From positions 2,852,001 to 2,916,000 of the forward strand of contig NZ_JACHMP010000001.1 of assembly GCF_014204985.1 (NCBI RefSeq): DNA of 64,000 bases, in the 5' to 3' direction. Each line of letters begins with the position of its first letter. Position 1 is the stretch's first letter. Positions 38,671-47,169 of the stretch are shown here, piece by piece. The position numbers and the translations under genes were made by a program. This DNA is from Streptosporangium becharense. GTDB lineage: Bacteria > Actinomycetota > Actinomycetes > Streptosporangiales > Streptosporangiaceae. Below the pieces are notes generated by a model. It made no database searches, had not been told where the DNA came from, and saw nothing but the letters and a program-made list of their open reading frames with translations.

Positions 38671-40365
38671 GTGAACGATCTCCCCGGAGGCGCGACGACC
38701 AGCCGCCGCGGCTTTCTCGGCCTGGTAGGACTCAGTGCCGTCGCGGTCGCGGGCGGCGGTCTGCTCAGCGCGTGTTCCGCCCCGAGCGGCCCCCGGCCCG
38801 GCAGCGGAGGAGCCACGGCCGCCGCGGCGGACAAGCTGACGTCGCTGACCCCCACCTACACCCCCTTCCCGGGGATCAAGCCCGACATCCCGGGAACCGT
38901 CTCCACCCTGCCGGGCGTCGCGGACGTCGGCGGCGGCTTCACCTCCTACCCGGCCAGCCCCACCGCCGCCCTCACCCAGAAGGCCGGCAAGGGCGGCTCC
39001 TACAAGGCCATGACCCCGCTGTGGGGGCCGCCGCCGCCCGCCCTGGCGGACAACTCCTACTTCCAGGCCGTCAACGCCGACATCGGGGCGACGGTCGAGT
39101 TCCAGATCACCGACGGCAACGTCTACGGCGACAAGGCGATCGCCCGGCTCGCCGCCGGCGACCTGCCGGACATCATGGTCATCCCGAGCTGGGAGATCGA
39201 GAAGATGGCGGACTTCAACACCGCCGTCGACAAGGCGTTCGAGGACCTCACCCCGTACCTGCAAGGCGACAGGGTCAAGCCGTACCCGCTGCTGGCCAAC
39301 CTGCCGACCGCCGCCTGGCAGTGGTCGGTGTGGAACGACAAGCTCATGGCGGTGCCGTTCCCCACCGAGCCGTACCCGTTCGGGCTGCTCTACCGCAAGG
39401 ACCTGTTCGACAAGAACGGCTGGAACGCCAACCCGAAGACCGCCGACGAGCTCTTCCGGCTCGGCAAGGAGATCACCGACGCCAAGGCCAAGCGCTGGGC
39501 GTTCGGCAGCATCCACGAGATGATGTGGCCCACCTTCCGCATCCCGCAGGAGTGGCGGTACGAGGGCGGCAAGCTCATCCACAAGTACGAGACGCCCGAG
39601 TTCGAGCTGATGCTGGAGTTCATGCAGAAGGTCTTCAGGGAGGAGCTGGTCCACCCGAACGTGGTCAGCAGCAAGGGCGCCAACGAGAAGGACCTGATCG
39701 CGGCCGGGCAGATCCTCGTCTACCGCGACGGCCTCGGCGGCTGGAAGGAACTGCTCCAGCAGCACCGGGGCAAGAACCCCGGCTTCAGCCTCGGCGTCTT
39801 CCCGGTCTTCGCCCACGACGGCGGCACGCCGATGATGTACCACGGCACCGCGGCGGGCATCTTCACCTTCGTCAGGAAGGGCCTGCCCAAGGAGAAGGTG
39901 GAGGAGATCCTCTCCATTCTCAACTGGTGCGCGGCGCCGTTCGGCACCAAGGAGTACGAGCTGTCGAACTTCGGTGTGGAGGGCAAGCACTTCACCCGCG
40001 ACGACAAGGGCACCCCCCAGCTGACCGACCTCGGCCGCAAGGAGGTCGCCTACACCTACGGCTTCCTCGGCGGGCGCCCGCTCTACGTCGACTGGTCCTA
40101 CCCGGACGCGGTCAAGCTCAACGTGGAGTGGCAGAACGCCACCTTCCCCCACCTGGAGAAGGGCCCGTTCGACGGGATCAGGATCCAGCGGCCGTCGAAG
40201 TACTCCGGGCTGCAGGTCCCCACCGAGGACAAGTTCACCGACATCATGCGCGGCCGGCGGCCCGTGAGCGACGCCAAGCAGATCGTCAGTGAGTGGCGCA
40301 GGGACGGCGGCGACGAGGCCCGCGAGTTCTACCTGAAGGTCCTGCAGGACAACGGCCGTGCTTAG
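38671..40365 (+). CDS. Sugar ABC transporter substrate-binding protein, LplA type
   Basis: This 564-residue extracytoplasmic solute-binding protein has a twin-arginine signal with TTSRRGFLGLVG and a lipobox-like LLSAC, so it is probably a Tat-exported lipoprotein. The mature part has the large LplA-type fold with the aromatic-rich face expected for oligosaccharides (several Trp and Tyr). It starts at a GTG preceded by AAGGGAG. It is first in an operon with two permeases, the first overlapping by 8 bases. The XylR-like operator is about 65 bp upstream. Confidence 0.92.
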   Translation: MNDLPGGATTSRRGFLGLVGLSAVAVAGGGLLSACSAPSGPRPGSGGATAAAADKLTSLTPTYTPFPGIKPDIPGTVSTLPGVADVGGGFTSYPASPTAALTQKAGKGGSYKAMTPLWGPPPPALADNSYFQAVNADIGATVEFQITDGNVYGDKAIARLAAGDLPDIMVIPSWEIEKMADFNTAVDKAFEDLTPYLQGDRVKPYPLLANLPTAAWQWSVWNDKLMAVPFPTEPYPFGLLYRKDLFDKNGWNANPKTADELFRLGKEITDAKAKRWAFGSIHEMMWPTFRIPQEWRYEGGKLIHKYETPEFELMLEFMQKVFREELVHPNVVSSKGANEKDLIAAGQILVYRDGLGGWKELLQQHRGKNPGFSLGVFPVFAHDGGTPMMYHGTAAGIFTFVRKGLPKEKVEEILSILNWCAAPFGTKEYELSNFGVEGKHFTRDDKGTPQLTDLGRKEVAYTYGFLGGRPLYVDWSYPDAVKLNVEWQNATFPHLEKGPFDGIRIQRPSKYSGLQVPTEDKFTDIMRGRRPVSDAKQIVSEWRRDGGDEAREFYLKVLQDNGRA

Positions 40366-41389
40366 GGACCACGCGAAGACCGGGCCGGCGGGTGACCTGA
40401 CCTCACCCGCCGGCACCGGCGTCTCCAAGGATGTCGGAAACAGGGCCCAAAGGACAAGAGCGGCAAAACGGACGGAACGCCAGCCGTTCCTCGCGCGGCT
40501 CCGGCGCGACTGGCAGCTGCTGCTGATGGCGCTGCCCGCGATCGGCCTGCTGATCGTGTTCCACTACGTCCCGCTGCTCGGCAACGTCATCGCCTTCCAG
40601 GACTACTCCCCCTACGTGGGCATCGCGGACAGCCCGTGGGTCGGCTTCAGCAACTTCCAGTGGCTGATGTTCGACGAGAGCTTCTGGGACGCCACGCTCA
40701 ACACCCTGGCGATCACGACCTTCCAGCTCGTCTTCTACTTCCCGGTGCCGATCCTGCTGGCCGTGCTCCTGGACAGCGTGGTGCGGCCCCGGCTGCGGCT
40801 GTTCATCCAGGGCATCGTCTACATGCCCCACTTCTTCTCGTGGGTGCTGGTGGTCACGCTGTTCCAGCAGATGTTCGGCGGCGCCGGCCTGCTGTCGCAG
40901 ACGCTGCGCGACCACGGCTACCGGGGCATCGACATCATGACGAACCCGGACACCTTCCTTGTGCTGGTGACGGCGGAGACGATCTGGAAGGACGCCGGCT
41001 GGGGGACGATCATCTTCCTGGCGGCGCTGGCCGCCATCAACCAGAACCTCTACGAGGCCGCCGCCGTGGACGGCGCGAACCGCTGGCGGCGGATGTGGCA
41101 CATCACCCTGCCCGGCCTGCGTCCGGTGGTCGTCCTGCTGCTGATCCTGCGCCTCGGCGAGGCGCTGAACGTCGGCTTCGAGCAGTTCTTCCTTCAGCGC
41201 GACGCGGTCGGCCGGGACGCCGCCGAGGTGCTGGACACCTTCGTGTACTGGCGCACGCTGCTGACCGGCGAATGGAGCTACGGCGCCGCGGCGGGCCTGG
41301 TCAAGGGCCTGGTCGGGCTGATCCTCATCCTGATGGCCAACAAGGTCGCCCACCGATTCGGCGAGCAGGGAATCTACAAACGATCATGA
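40358..41389 (+). CDS. Sugar ABC transporter permease, LplB type
   Basis: This 343-residue permease has six predicted membrane helices after a basic N-terminal tail of about 45 residues. The EAA loop reads EAAAVDGANRWRRMWHITLP (about residues 228-247), which contacts the ATPase. The GTG start overlaps the binding-protein stop by 8 bases, and the end overlaps the next permease by ATGA. No ATPase gene follows. Confidence 0.93.
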   Translation: MLRDHAKTGPAGDLTSPAGTGVSKDVGNRAQRTRAAKRTERQPFLARLRRDWQLLLMALPAIGLLIVFHYVPLLGNVIAFQDYSPYVGIADSPWVGFSNFQWLMFDESFWDATLNTLAITTFQLVFYFPVPILLAVLLDSVVRPRLRLFIQGIVYMPHFFSWVLVVTLFQQMFGGAGLLSQTLRDHGYRGIDIMTNPDTFLVLVTAETIWKDAGWGTIIFLAALAAINQNLYEAAAVDGANRWRRMWHITLPGLRPVVVLLLILRLGEALNVGFEQFFLQRDAVGRDAAEVLDTFVYWRTLLTGEWSYGAAAGLVKGLVGLILILMANKVAHRFGEQGIYKRS

Positions 41390-42285
41390 CGACTCTTCCC
41401 CCCTGGGCCGAGCGGCCGAGCCGCGCCGGCCTGTTCCTCAAGGGCCTGGTCCTCACGCTCATCGTGGCGGGCGTGCTGTTCCCGATCTACATGGTCGTGC
41501 TGACCAGCCTGTCCACGCAGGAGACGGTCTCACAGGCGGGCGGCCTGGTCACGGTGCCGGGCGAGCTGTCCTTCGCCGCGTACGAGGAGCTGTTCGCGGG
41601 CGGCGTGGTGACCAGGTCGGTGCTGGTCAGCCTCGGGGTGACCGTGGTGGGCACGGCGATCAGCCTGGTCGTCACCGTGCTGGCCGCCTACGGGCTGTCG
41701 CGGCCCGGCTCGCTGCTGCACCGGCCGATGCTGTTCCTGGTGCTGCTGACGTTCCTGTTCGGCCCCGGCCTGATCCCCAACTACCTGCTGGTCAGCTCGC
41801 TCGGGCTGATCGACTCGTACTGGTCGCTGATCCTGCCCGGCGCGGTCACCGCGTTCAACCTCGTGGTCATGCGGGCGTTCTTCATGAACATCCCGGAGGA
41901 GGTGAGCGACAGTGCCCGCATCGACGGGGCGAGCGAGTTCCGCATCCTGCGCACGATCGTGCTGCCCATGTCGAAGGGCGTCACGGCCGTCATCGGCCTG
42001 TTCTACGCGGTCGGCTACTGGAACTCCTTCTTCAACGCCGTGCTCTACCTGAACGACAACGCCAAGTGGCCGCTCCAGGTAGTGCTGCGCCAGTACGTGC
42101 TCCAGGGCCAGGCGCTGGTCGTGGGCCAGAGCAGCAACAGCACGATCGCCGGTCAGGCGCTGCCCCCGAGCCTGGCGATCCAGATGGCCATCGTCGTCGT
42201 CGCGTTGCTGCCGGTGCTGTTCGTCTACCCGTTCGTCCAGCGGCACTTCACCAAGGGAGTGATCATCGGGGCCATCAAGGGGTAG
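41386..42285 (+). CDS. Sugar ABC transporter permease, YtcP type
   Basis: This 299-residue permease has six predicted membrane helices. The EAA-like loop (SDSARIDGASEFRILRTIVLP) is present, with Ser replacing the usual first Glu-Ala. It ends at the edge of the less GC-rich DUF262/HipA cassette. It completes the LplA-LplB-YtcP importer. Confidence 0.93.
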   Translation: MTTLPPWAERPSRAGLFLKGLVLTLIVAGVLFPIYMVVLTSLSTQETVSQAGGLVTVPGELSFAAYEELFAGGVVTRSVLVSLGVTVVGTAISLVVTVLAAYGLSRPGSLLHRPMLFLVLLTFLFGPGLIPNYLLVSSLGLIDSYWSLILPGAVTAFNLVVMRAFFMNIPEEVSDSARIDGASEFRILRTIVLPMSKGVTAVIGLFYAVGYWNSFFNAVLYLNDNAKWPLQVVLRQYVLQGQALVVGQSSNSTIAGQALPPSLAIQMAIVVVALLPVLFVYPFVQRHFTKGVIIGAIKG

Positions 42286-42449
42286 TCGACCGTGAAAATC
42301 CAGAGGCGCGAGGATCCCGACATACGGTCTGCAGCCCTCGGTGTCTTCGTGCTACCCCCGGCCCGCCCTCTGGTATGCCTGTTTAATAGGGATCGAGATA
42401 CGAACAGTGACTCTCCTCGCCACGATGCATCCCCACGACAGGAGCCGCG

Positions 42450-44183
42450 ATGAGCAGCGGGCTGGACACCCGTCCCAGCGCCACGACCTACGATGTGGAA
42501 AAATTGGTCGGCATGGCCTGGCGCGGCCAAATCCGGGTTCCGCACTTCCAGCGAGATTTTCGGTGGGGGCGTGAAGATGTCATCCGGCTTTTCGACAGCA
42601 TTGTCAAAGGCTATCCGGTCGGCAGCCTTCTCCTCTGGGTGCGGCCCGCTGCGGAACAGATCCTCACTCTCGGAGCACTGCGGATCGAGGCTCCCCGAAT
42701 GGATCCGTCGTTGTGGGTCGTCGACGGCCAACAGCGGATTACGAGCCTGGCCAACGCCCTGCACGAGGAGGGGGGACGGGACCCGAGGTTCGCGCTGGCT
42801 TATGACTTGAGGAACGAGAGGTTCATACCCCGGCCGACGGCCGAGGACCCTCACGTCGTTCCACTGCCCATCCTGTTCGATCTTCGTAAAGTCCTTCGCT
42901 GGTTCACCGCCTACCCGGGTATCCCTTCTTCCTTCCAGGACCGGGCGTTCAACCTGACCACAGTCCTGCGGCAGTACCCCATGCCCGCCTACCAGGTGGA
43001 GCAGGAAAGCGCCGAAGTCCTCCAGGACATCTTCGACCGGATGAACAACTACGGAAAGCGCCTGAGCAAAGCGGAAATCTTTTCCGCCCTCTACGCGGGC
43101 GAAGAGTCGGCGCAAGACAGAACACTCACCATCGACCTGATCGCCACCCATGTCGATGAACAGTTCGGCTTCGGCCGCATCGACAACGACACGGTCCTGC
43201 GCGCGATGCTCGCCAGGCGAGGACCGGATCCCGAACGTGAGATCCGGACAGAATTCGACGATGAGAACCGCAGGGAAGTCATCGAGTTCCCGGGGGAAGA
43301 TCGTGACACGGCCTACCAGGCGGGAGAGGAGGCGCTGGCACGGGCAGTCCGCTTCCTCCAGAACGAGGTGGGCGTGCCACATTTCAGCCTGCTCGCCTAC
43401 CGATACCTGTTGATCGTGCTCACCCGGGTCTTCGCTCATTTCCCCGACCCAGATCCAGCTAACCGAAGATTGCTGCGGCGTTGGTACTGGCGGGCGGCGT
43501 TGCTGGGGCCGGAGATCTTCAAGGGCAGCAGCACCGGTGCGAGCAGGGCACTCTGCGCCAAAATTCAGCCCAGCTCCCTTAGTGAGTCCGTGCAGAGCCT
43601 TCTCAACACCCTCAACCGGCCCGCACCGCCGTTGCCCGAGCTCCGAAGGTTCAGAACCAACGAGGCGGCCACCAAGATCACATTGTGTTCCTGGTGGGCG
43701 CTGACGCCAAGAGACCCCAGCACAGGAGCGCTCAGCGATCGCATCCAACTTGCCGAATGCCTCACCGATCGGCCCACCGCAGCGGATGCGGTGCGCTACA
43801 TTCTTCCCAGCCGGCTGGTACCGGAGAAGTACCGGCTGTGGGCGGCCAACCGTGTCTTGCTTCCGTCGATGGGACAGGAAGCGGGTAAGAACGTCGGCGA
43901 CGTCCTGGCGAATCCACCGATCACCATGGACGAAGGCACCTGGTTGAAAGTTCTCGATTCCCATCTGATCACCCCGGAAATGGCGACTCTTCTCCAAAAC
44001 GACCAGGTTGTCCCATTCCTTCAGGGGCGGCAGAGCAATCTCATATCCATCGTCAAGAGCTTCCTCGACCGCATGTGCGAATGGAGGTTCGAGAATACTC
44101 CACCCATCTCCGATCTCCTGATCGAAGATCTTCCCGGCGATGAACCAGCCCTCCCCGACGAGGAATTCCATGCCTCCGACTGA
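42450..44183 (+). CDS. DUF262-domain protein (GmrSD/SspE-like N-domain)
   Basis: This 577-residue protein has an N-terminal DUF262 domain, a ParB-like fold found in type IV restriction and phage-defence nucleases. It shows VPHFQRDFRW (about residues 29-38), then GYPVGSLLLW and VVDGQQRITSL (about 89-99), which contains the expected D-G-Q-Q-R signature. The C-terminal part is mostly helical. I do not see the HNH/DUF1524 nuclease motif that GmrD-type proteins carry. Codon use is visibly less GC-biased than in the neighbours, pointing to horizontal transfer. AGGAG stands about seven bases before the ATG. The end overlaps the HipA-like gene by 14 bases. Confidence 0.85.
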   Translation: MSSGLDTRPSATTYDVEKLVGMAWRGQIRVPHFQRDFRWGREDVIRLFDSIVKGYPVGSLLLWVRPAAEQILTLGALRIEAPRMDPSLWVVDGQQRITSLANALHEEGGRDPRFALAYDLRNERFIPRPTAEDPHVVPLPILFDLRKVLRWFTAYPGIPSSFQDRAFNLTTVLRQYPMPAYQVEQESAEVLQDIFDRMNNYGKRLSKAEIFSALYAGEESAQDRTLTIDLIATHVDEQFGFGRIDNDTVLRAMLARRGPDPEREIRTEFDDENRREVIEFPGEDRDTAYQAGEEALARAVRFLQNEVGVPHFSLLAYRYLLIVLTRVFAHFPDPDPANRRLLRRWYWRAALLGPEIFKGSSTGASRALCAKIQPSSLSESVQSLLNTLNRPAPPLPELRRFRTNEAATKITLCSWWALTPRDPSTGALSDRIQLAECLTDRPTAADAVRYILPSRLVPEKYRLWAANRVLLPSMGQEAGKNVGDVLANPPITMDEGTWLKVLDSHLITPEMATLLQNDQVVPFLQGRQSNLISIVKSFLDRMCEWRFENTPPISDLLIEDLPGDEPALPDEEFHASD

Positions 44184-45417
44184 GTCGCGTTATGCCGTCG
44201 TCCTGGGCGACGAGCGCGTGGGCACGCTGTATCAGCGTGGCGATTTCACTCGATTCGTATTCTTGGAGAGTTACCTTCTGAATCCGAGCCGGGCGATCCT
44301 GGGGCTTAACTTCGAGCAGAACCTGACCGGCAGGCACGCCGCCGCGCTCCGACTTCCGCCGTGGTTCTCCAACCTTCTACCTGAGGGTGTGCTTCGAGAT
44401 TGGATCGCGACTGATCGAGGGGTTTCAGCAGACCGAGAGATGGAACTGCTCGCCCAGGTCGGCCACGATCTGCCGGGAGCGGTCCGGGTGCTGCCCTGCG
44501 AAGGCGAGGAGGACGCTTTTGAAGATCCCGGCTTGAGCCTCACAGGCACGGACAAGCGGACGGTTCAAGAAGACCTCCATCTTGAGATGCGCTTCTCCCT
44601 CGCGGGCGTGGCACTCAAGTTCTCCATGCTTGCCGAAGACCACCGGCTCACGCTTCCTGCTTTCGGTCAGGGTGGCGACTGGATTGTCAAGCTTCCCGAC
44701 CGGGCCTATCCCGACGTTCCCCGTAACGAATACGCGATGATGTCACTGGCCGCCGCCGTCGGCATCGACGTACCCGAAGTCCGCCTCTATCGGCGCGACG
44801 AACTTGACACGCTCCCCTCGAGGGTATGGCCTGGTGACGAAACCCTGGCTTATGCCGTGCGCCGTTTCGATCGAGGCGAAAATCGCCAACCCATCCACAT
44901 CGAAGATCTCGCCCAGGTTCGCGGGGTCTACCCCAGTGAGAAATATCTCGGAAACTATGAGACGGTGGCCGCGCTAGTTTACCGCCTCCATGATATTTCG
45001 GCCTTACAGGAGTTCGCCAGGCGGCTCGCTTTCACTGTGTTGATCTCTAATGGAGACGCGCACTTGAAGAACTGGTCCCTTGTCTACCGGAATCCGGTGA
45101 GTCCCACCCTGTCTCCTGCCTATGATCTCGTTTGTACAGCCGCTTATATGGGTGAGGGGGAAACCCTTGGTATGAAATTCGCGGGCTCGCGACGTTTCGA
45201 CGGGGTCACCGTCGGCACCTTCCGACGACTGGAGCGGCGCCTGTGCGCAGAAGGGGCCGGACTGGAAGATGTGGTCGTAGAACTGGTGAGCCGAGTGCGC
45301 TCAGTATTGCCGATGTGTGACGAACTCCTTGCGGAGGCACCGCAGGTTCGCCAGTGCGTGGCTTCGAGCGTCGCAAGAGCCAGCCGAACGCTGCTCTCCA
45401 CAACCAAAATCGCATGA
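44170..45417 (+). CDS. HipA-like Ser/Thr kinase without HipB partner
   Basis: This 415-residue HipA-family protein has an N-subdomain (about 1-90, ending FSNLLPEGVLRDWI). The kinase part includes AGVALKFSML, the catalytic-loop motif SNGDAHLKNWSL (Asp about 295) and the metal-binding SPAYDLVC. HipA kinases stop growth by phosphorylating a cellular target, often a tRNA synthetase, and are normally held by a HipB repressor; no HipB-like gene is adjacent. The start with AGGA lies inside the DUF262 gene (14-base overlap), so the two are translationally coupled. A rare TTA leucine codon occurs at codon 279. Codon use matches the DUF262 gene. Confidence 0.88.
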   Translation: MPPTESRYAVVLGDERVGTLYQRGDFTRFVFLESYLLNPSRAILGLNFEQNLTGRHAAALRLPPWFSNLLPEGVLRDWIATDRGVSADREMELLAQVGHDLPGAVRVLPCEGEEDAFEDPGLSLTGTDKRTVQEDLHLEMRFSLAGVALKFSMLAEDHRLTLPAFGQGGDWIVKLPDRAYPDVPRNEYAMMSLAAAVGIDVPEVRLYRRDELDTLPSRVWPGDETLAYAVRRFDRGENRQPIHIEDLAQVRGVYPSEKYLGNYETVAALVYRLHDISALQEFARRLAFTVLISNGDAHLKNWSLVYRNPVSPTLSPAYDLVCTAAYMGEGETLGMKFAGSRRFDGVTVGTFRRLERRLCAEGAGLEDVVVELVSRVRSVLPMCDELLAEAPQVRQCVASSVARASRTLLSTTKIA

Positions 45418-45495
45418 GCCCACCCGTTCATGCCACGACGACAGATGCGGGCGGCCCCAGAAACGATCATGTGCAGACTTCCTTCGGATGCGCCT

Positions 45496-45828
45496 TCAGC
45501 CGCCCGAGGGCGTGCCCCCGGACCGGCCCTCACGGGCGGCGCGCTCCCCGGCCAGCTCGGCCCTCAGGGCGGCGACCTCCTGCTGCAGCTCGAAGATGCG
45601 GCGGACGGCGGTGAGGCTCATCCCCTCGCCGATGAGCGCGATGGCGTTCTGCAGGTGGCCGATCTCGTGACGGGTGTAACGGCGCTGGCCGCCCGGGGAC
45701 CTGGCGGGGCGGACCACGTCGTACTCGTCGAGGCGGCGCAGGAACGCCTGCTCGACGTTGAGCATGTCGGCCACCTGGCCGACCGAGTAGAGCGGCGCGT
45801 GCTCGTCGTCGAAGGGCAGCTGGACCAT
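45496..45828 (-). CDS. MerR-family regulator linked to hsp20
   Basis: This is a 110-residue MerR-type protein with a winged helix (LYSVGQVADMLNVEQAFLRR, then SPGGQRRYTRHEIGHL). A coiled-coil dimerisation helix (LQQEVAALRAEL) follows, with no effector domain. It lies downstream of hsp20 on the same strand, separated by a long hairpin, and probably autoregulates the pair. It is not clearly HspR: no HAIR inverted repeat is seen at the promoter. Confidence 0.85.
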   Translation of the reverse strand: MVQLPFDDEHAPLYSVGQVADMLNVEQAFLRRLDEYDVVRPARSPGGQRRYTRHEIGHLQNAIALIGEGMSLTAVRRIFELQQEVAALRAELAGERAAREGRSGGTPSGG

Positions 45829-45845
45829 CGCCGTTCCTTTCCCGG

Positions 45846-45894
45846 ACCGCGACAGGGTGGAAGCCGGATTCCCCGGCTTCCACCCTGTCGCGGT
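45846..45894 (-). terminator. Long hairpin between hsp20 and merR
   Basis: The 22-base perfectly complementary arms (45846-45867 and 45873-45894) surround a 5-base loop. No T-run follows. It may act as a partial terminator or protect the hsp20 mRNA 3' end, giving more Hsp20 than MerR. Confidence 0.65.
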
Positions 45895-45914
45895 TCGACG
45901 TGCGGGCCTGTTGA

Positions 45915-46370
45915 TCAGGCCTTGATGGACTTCTGCTCGGCCGCGTGCTCGGCCCGCTGGATCTCGACCTTACGGGGCTTGGCCCGCTCGATCACGGGGA
46001 TGCGCACGGCTAGGACCCCGTTGGAGTAGGCCGCGTCGATCCTGTCACTGTCGAGGTGCTCGGAGAGGTAGACGCGGCGGGTGAAGGTGCCCATCGGGCG
46101 TTCCCGGACGAACATCCGGTCTTCCTGCCCGAACTCCTCCTCGCGGGAGGCGCTCACCGAGAGCACTCCGCGGTCGACGGTGACCTCGATGGTTTCGGGG
46201 TCGACGCCGGGGAGGTCGAACTTCAGCAGGACGTCGTCCTTGCGGCGGACACCGTCCAGCGGCATGGCACCCCGCGTCTCGCCCTCGCCCCATCCGAGGG
46301 CCTGACGGGTGAGCCGGTCGAACTGACGGTCGAACTCCTGCACGAACGGGTCGATCGACGTCAGCAGCAT
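45915..46370 (-). CDS. hsp20: Small heat-shock protein, Hsp20 family
   Basis: This 151-residue alpha-crystallin-domain chaperone binds unfolding proteins without ATP. The conserved part (about 45-135) includes LKFDLPGVDPETIEVTVDRG, the SNGVLAVRIPV strand and the C-terminal I-x-I/V-like motif RIPVIE. It has GGAGGTGG about six bases before the ATG, and a strong -35/-10 upstream. It is followed by merR. Confidence 0.95.
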   Translation of the reverse strand: MLLTSIDPFVQEFDRQFDRLTRQALGWGEGETRGAMPLDGVRRKDDVLLKFDLPGVDPETIEVTVDRGVLSVSASREEEFGQEDRMFVRERPMGTFTRRVYLSEHLDSDRIDAAYSNGVLAVRIPVIERAKPRKVEIQRAEHAAEQKSIKA

Positions 46371-46419
46371 CGAGAACCACCTCCATGGGACCCGGCAGGT
46401 TCCTCAAGCCTGCCTCTCA

Positions 46420-46466
46420 AAGTTCCTACTTCAGTTATAAGTTCTCTCGGTAGGAGTTGCAAGTTC
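46420..46466 (-). promoter_or_regulatory. hsp20 promoter with three AAGTTC repeats
   Basis: On the minus strand TTGCAA (46462-46457), a 17-bp spacer and TATAAC (46439-46434) form a good promoter. AAGTTC on the + strand occurs at 46420, 46439 and 46461, just downstream of the -10, inside the spacer and at the -35. This is a likely repressor-binding array for the MerR protein. Confidence 0.65.
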
Positions 46467-46584
46467 TATGCGAGTAAAGTTTCATGCATTCTCCGACAGG
46501 ATCATTAGGTCTCCTGCAGCTCCTCCGGTCATCCGGCAGCCGGGTCCAAGCCGCGCGCAAGTGGCCGGTGTCACGATTCCCACC

Positions 46585-47061
46585 ATGAGCGGTGAGGCGG
46601 GAATCGGATACGCGCGGATCGGCCCCTGGTCGGTGCCCTGGCACCGGGCGTGGTGGCTCACCGGGGTGCTCACGGCGGAGGCCGCGCTCGCGTTCGCCGT
46701 CCGCACCCCGGTCGACGTCGACGGGACCGCGACGGGGTTCGTCTCGCTCGCGCTCGCCCTCTACTTCTGGGTGTACGGCCAGTGGCGCCGCCTGTTCTAC
46801 CCGGAGATCGCCTCCTCCTCCGCCCAGCACTGGCTGGTCATGCTCTTCGCCCTGATCCTGGCGCTGGTCCTGGCTCCCCTGCGGGCGGGGCCGGACGGCT
46901 GCGGCGGGCCCATCGGCACCCTGATCCCCTGGTTCGGCGACAACCCGCCCGGGCACTGTTCCAGCGATCTGGGGGAGCGGACGGCCCAGCTCGTCCTGCT
47001 GGGCCTGCTCGCCGTCCCCCTGGCGGTCTCGACCGCGATCAACCGCGCGGTCGACGGTTGA
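46585..47061 (+). CDS. Small membrane protein of unknown function
   Basis: This 158-residue protein has about four hydrophobic segments (around 22-40, 50-68, 82-98 and 128-150). The third and fourth are separated by a loop with two Cys and many Gly and Pro. I place the start at ATG 46585 (MSGEAGIGYARIG) since the extra 39 upstream residues are basic and unconserved in style. There is no Shine-Dalgarno; CACGAT lies 7 bases before the ATG and could be a -10 of a leaderless transcript. The function is not recognised. Confidence 0.6.
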   Translation: MSGEAGIGYARIGPWSVPWHRAWWLTGVLTAEAALAFAVRTPVDVDGTATGFVSLALALYFWVYGQWRRLFYPEIASSSAQHWLVMLFALILALVLAPLRAGPDGCGGPIGTLIPWFGDNPPGHCSSDLGERTAQLVLLGLLAVPLAVSTAINRAVDG

Positions 47062-47169
47062 CCCCCGCCGGCCGCGGAGCCGGCGGGAGACCGGGAGGGC
47101 GGCCGGCAGGGCCGGCGGAAGACCGGGCGGGGGAAAACGGCAGGGCGGAGCGGGAGACCGGGGGGCCTG

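Noticed and set aside
42286..45495. Insertion sequence or integrase-borne island around the DUF262/HipA cassette
   Set aside because: I see no transposase, integrase, tRNA gene or flanking direct or inverted repeat; only the base composition suggests transfer.
46381..46418. HspR HAIR element before hsp20
   Set aside because: CTTGAG-like pieces are present but as direct, not inverted, repeats, so the HAIR consensus is not met.
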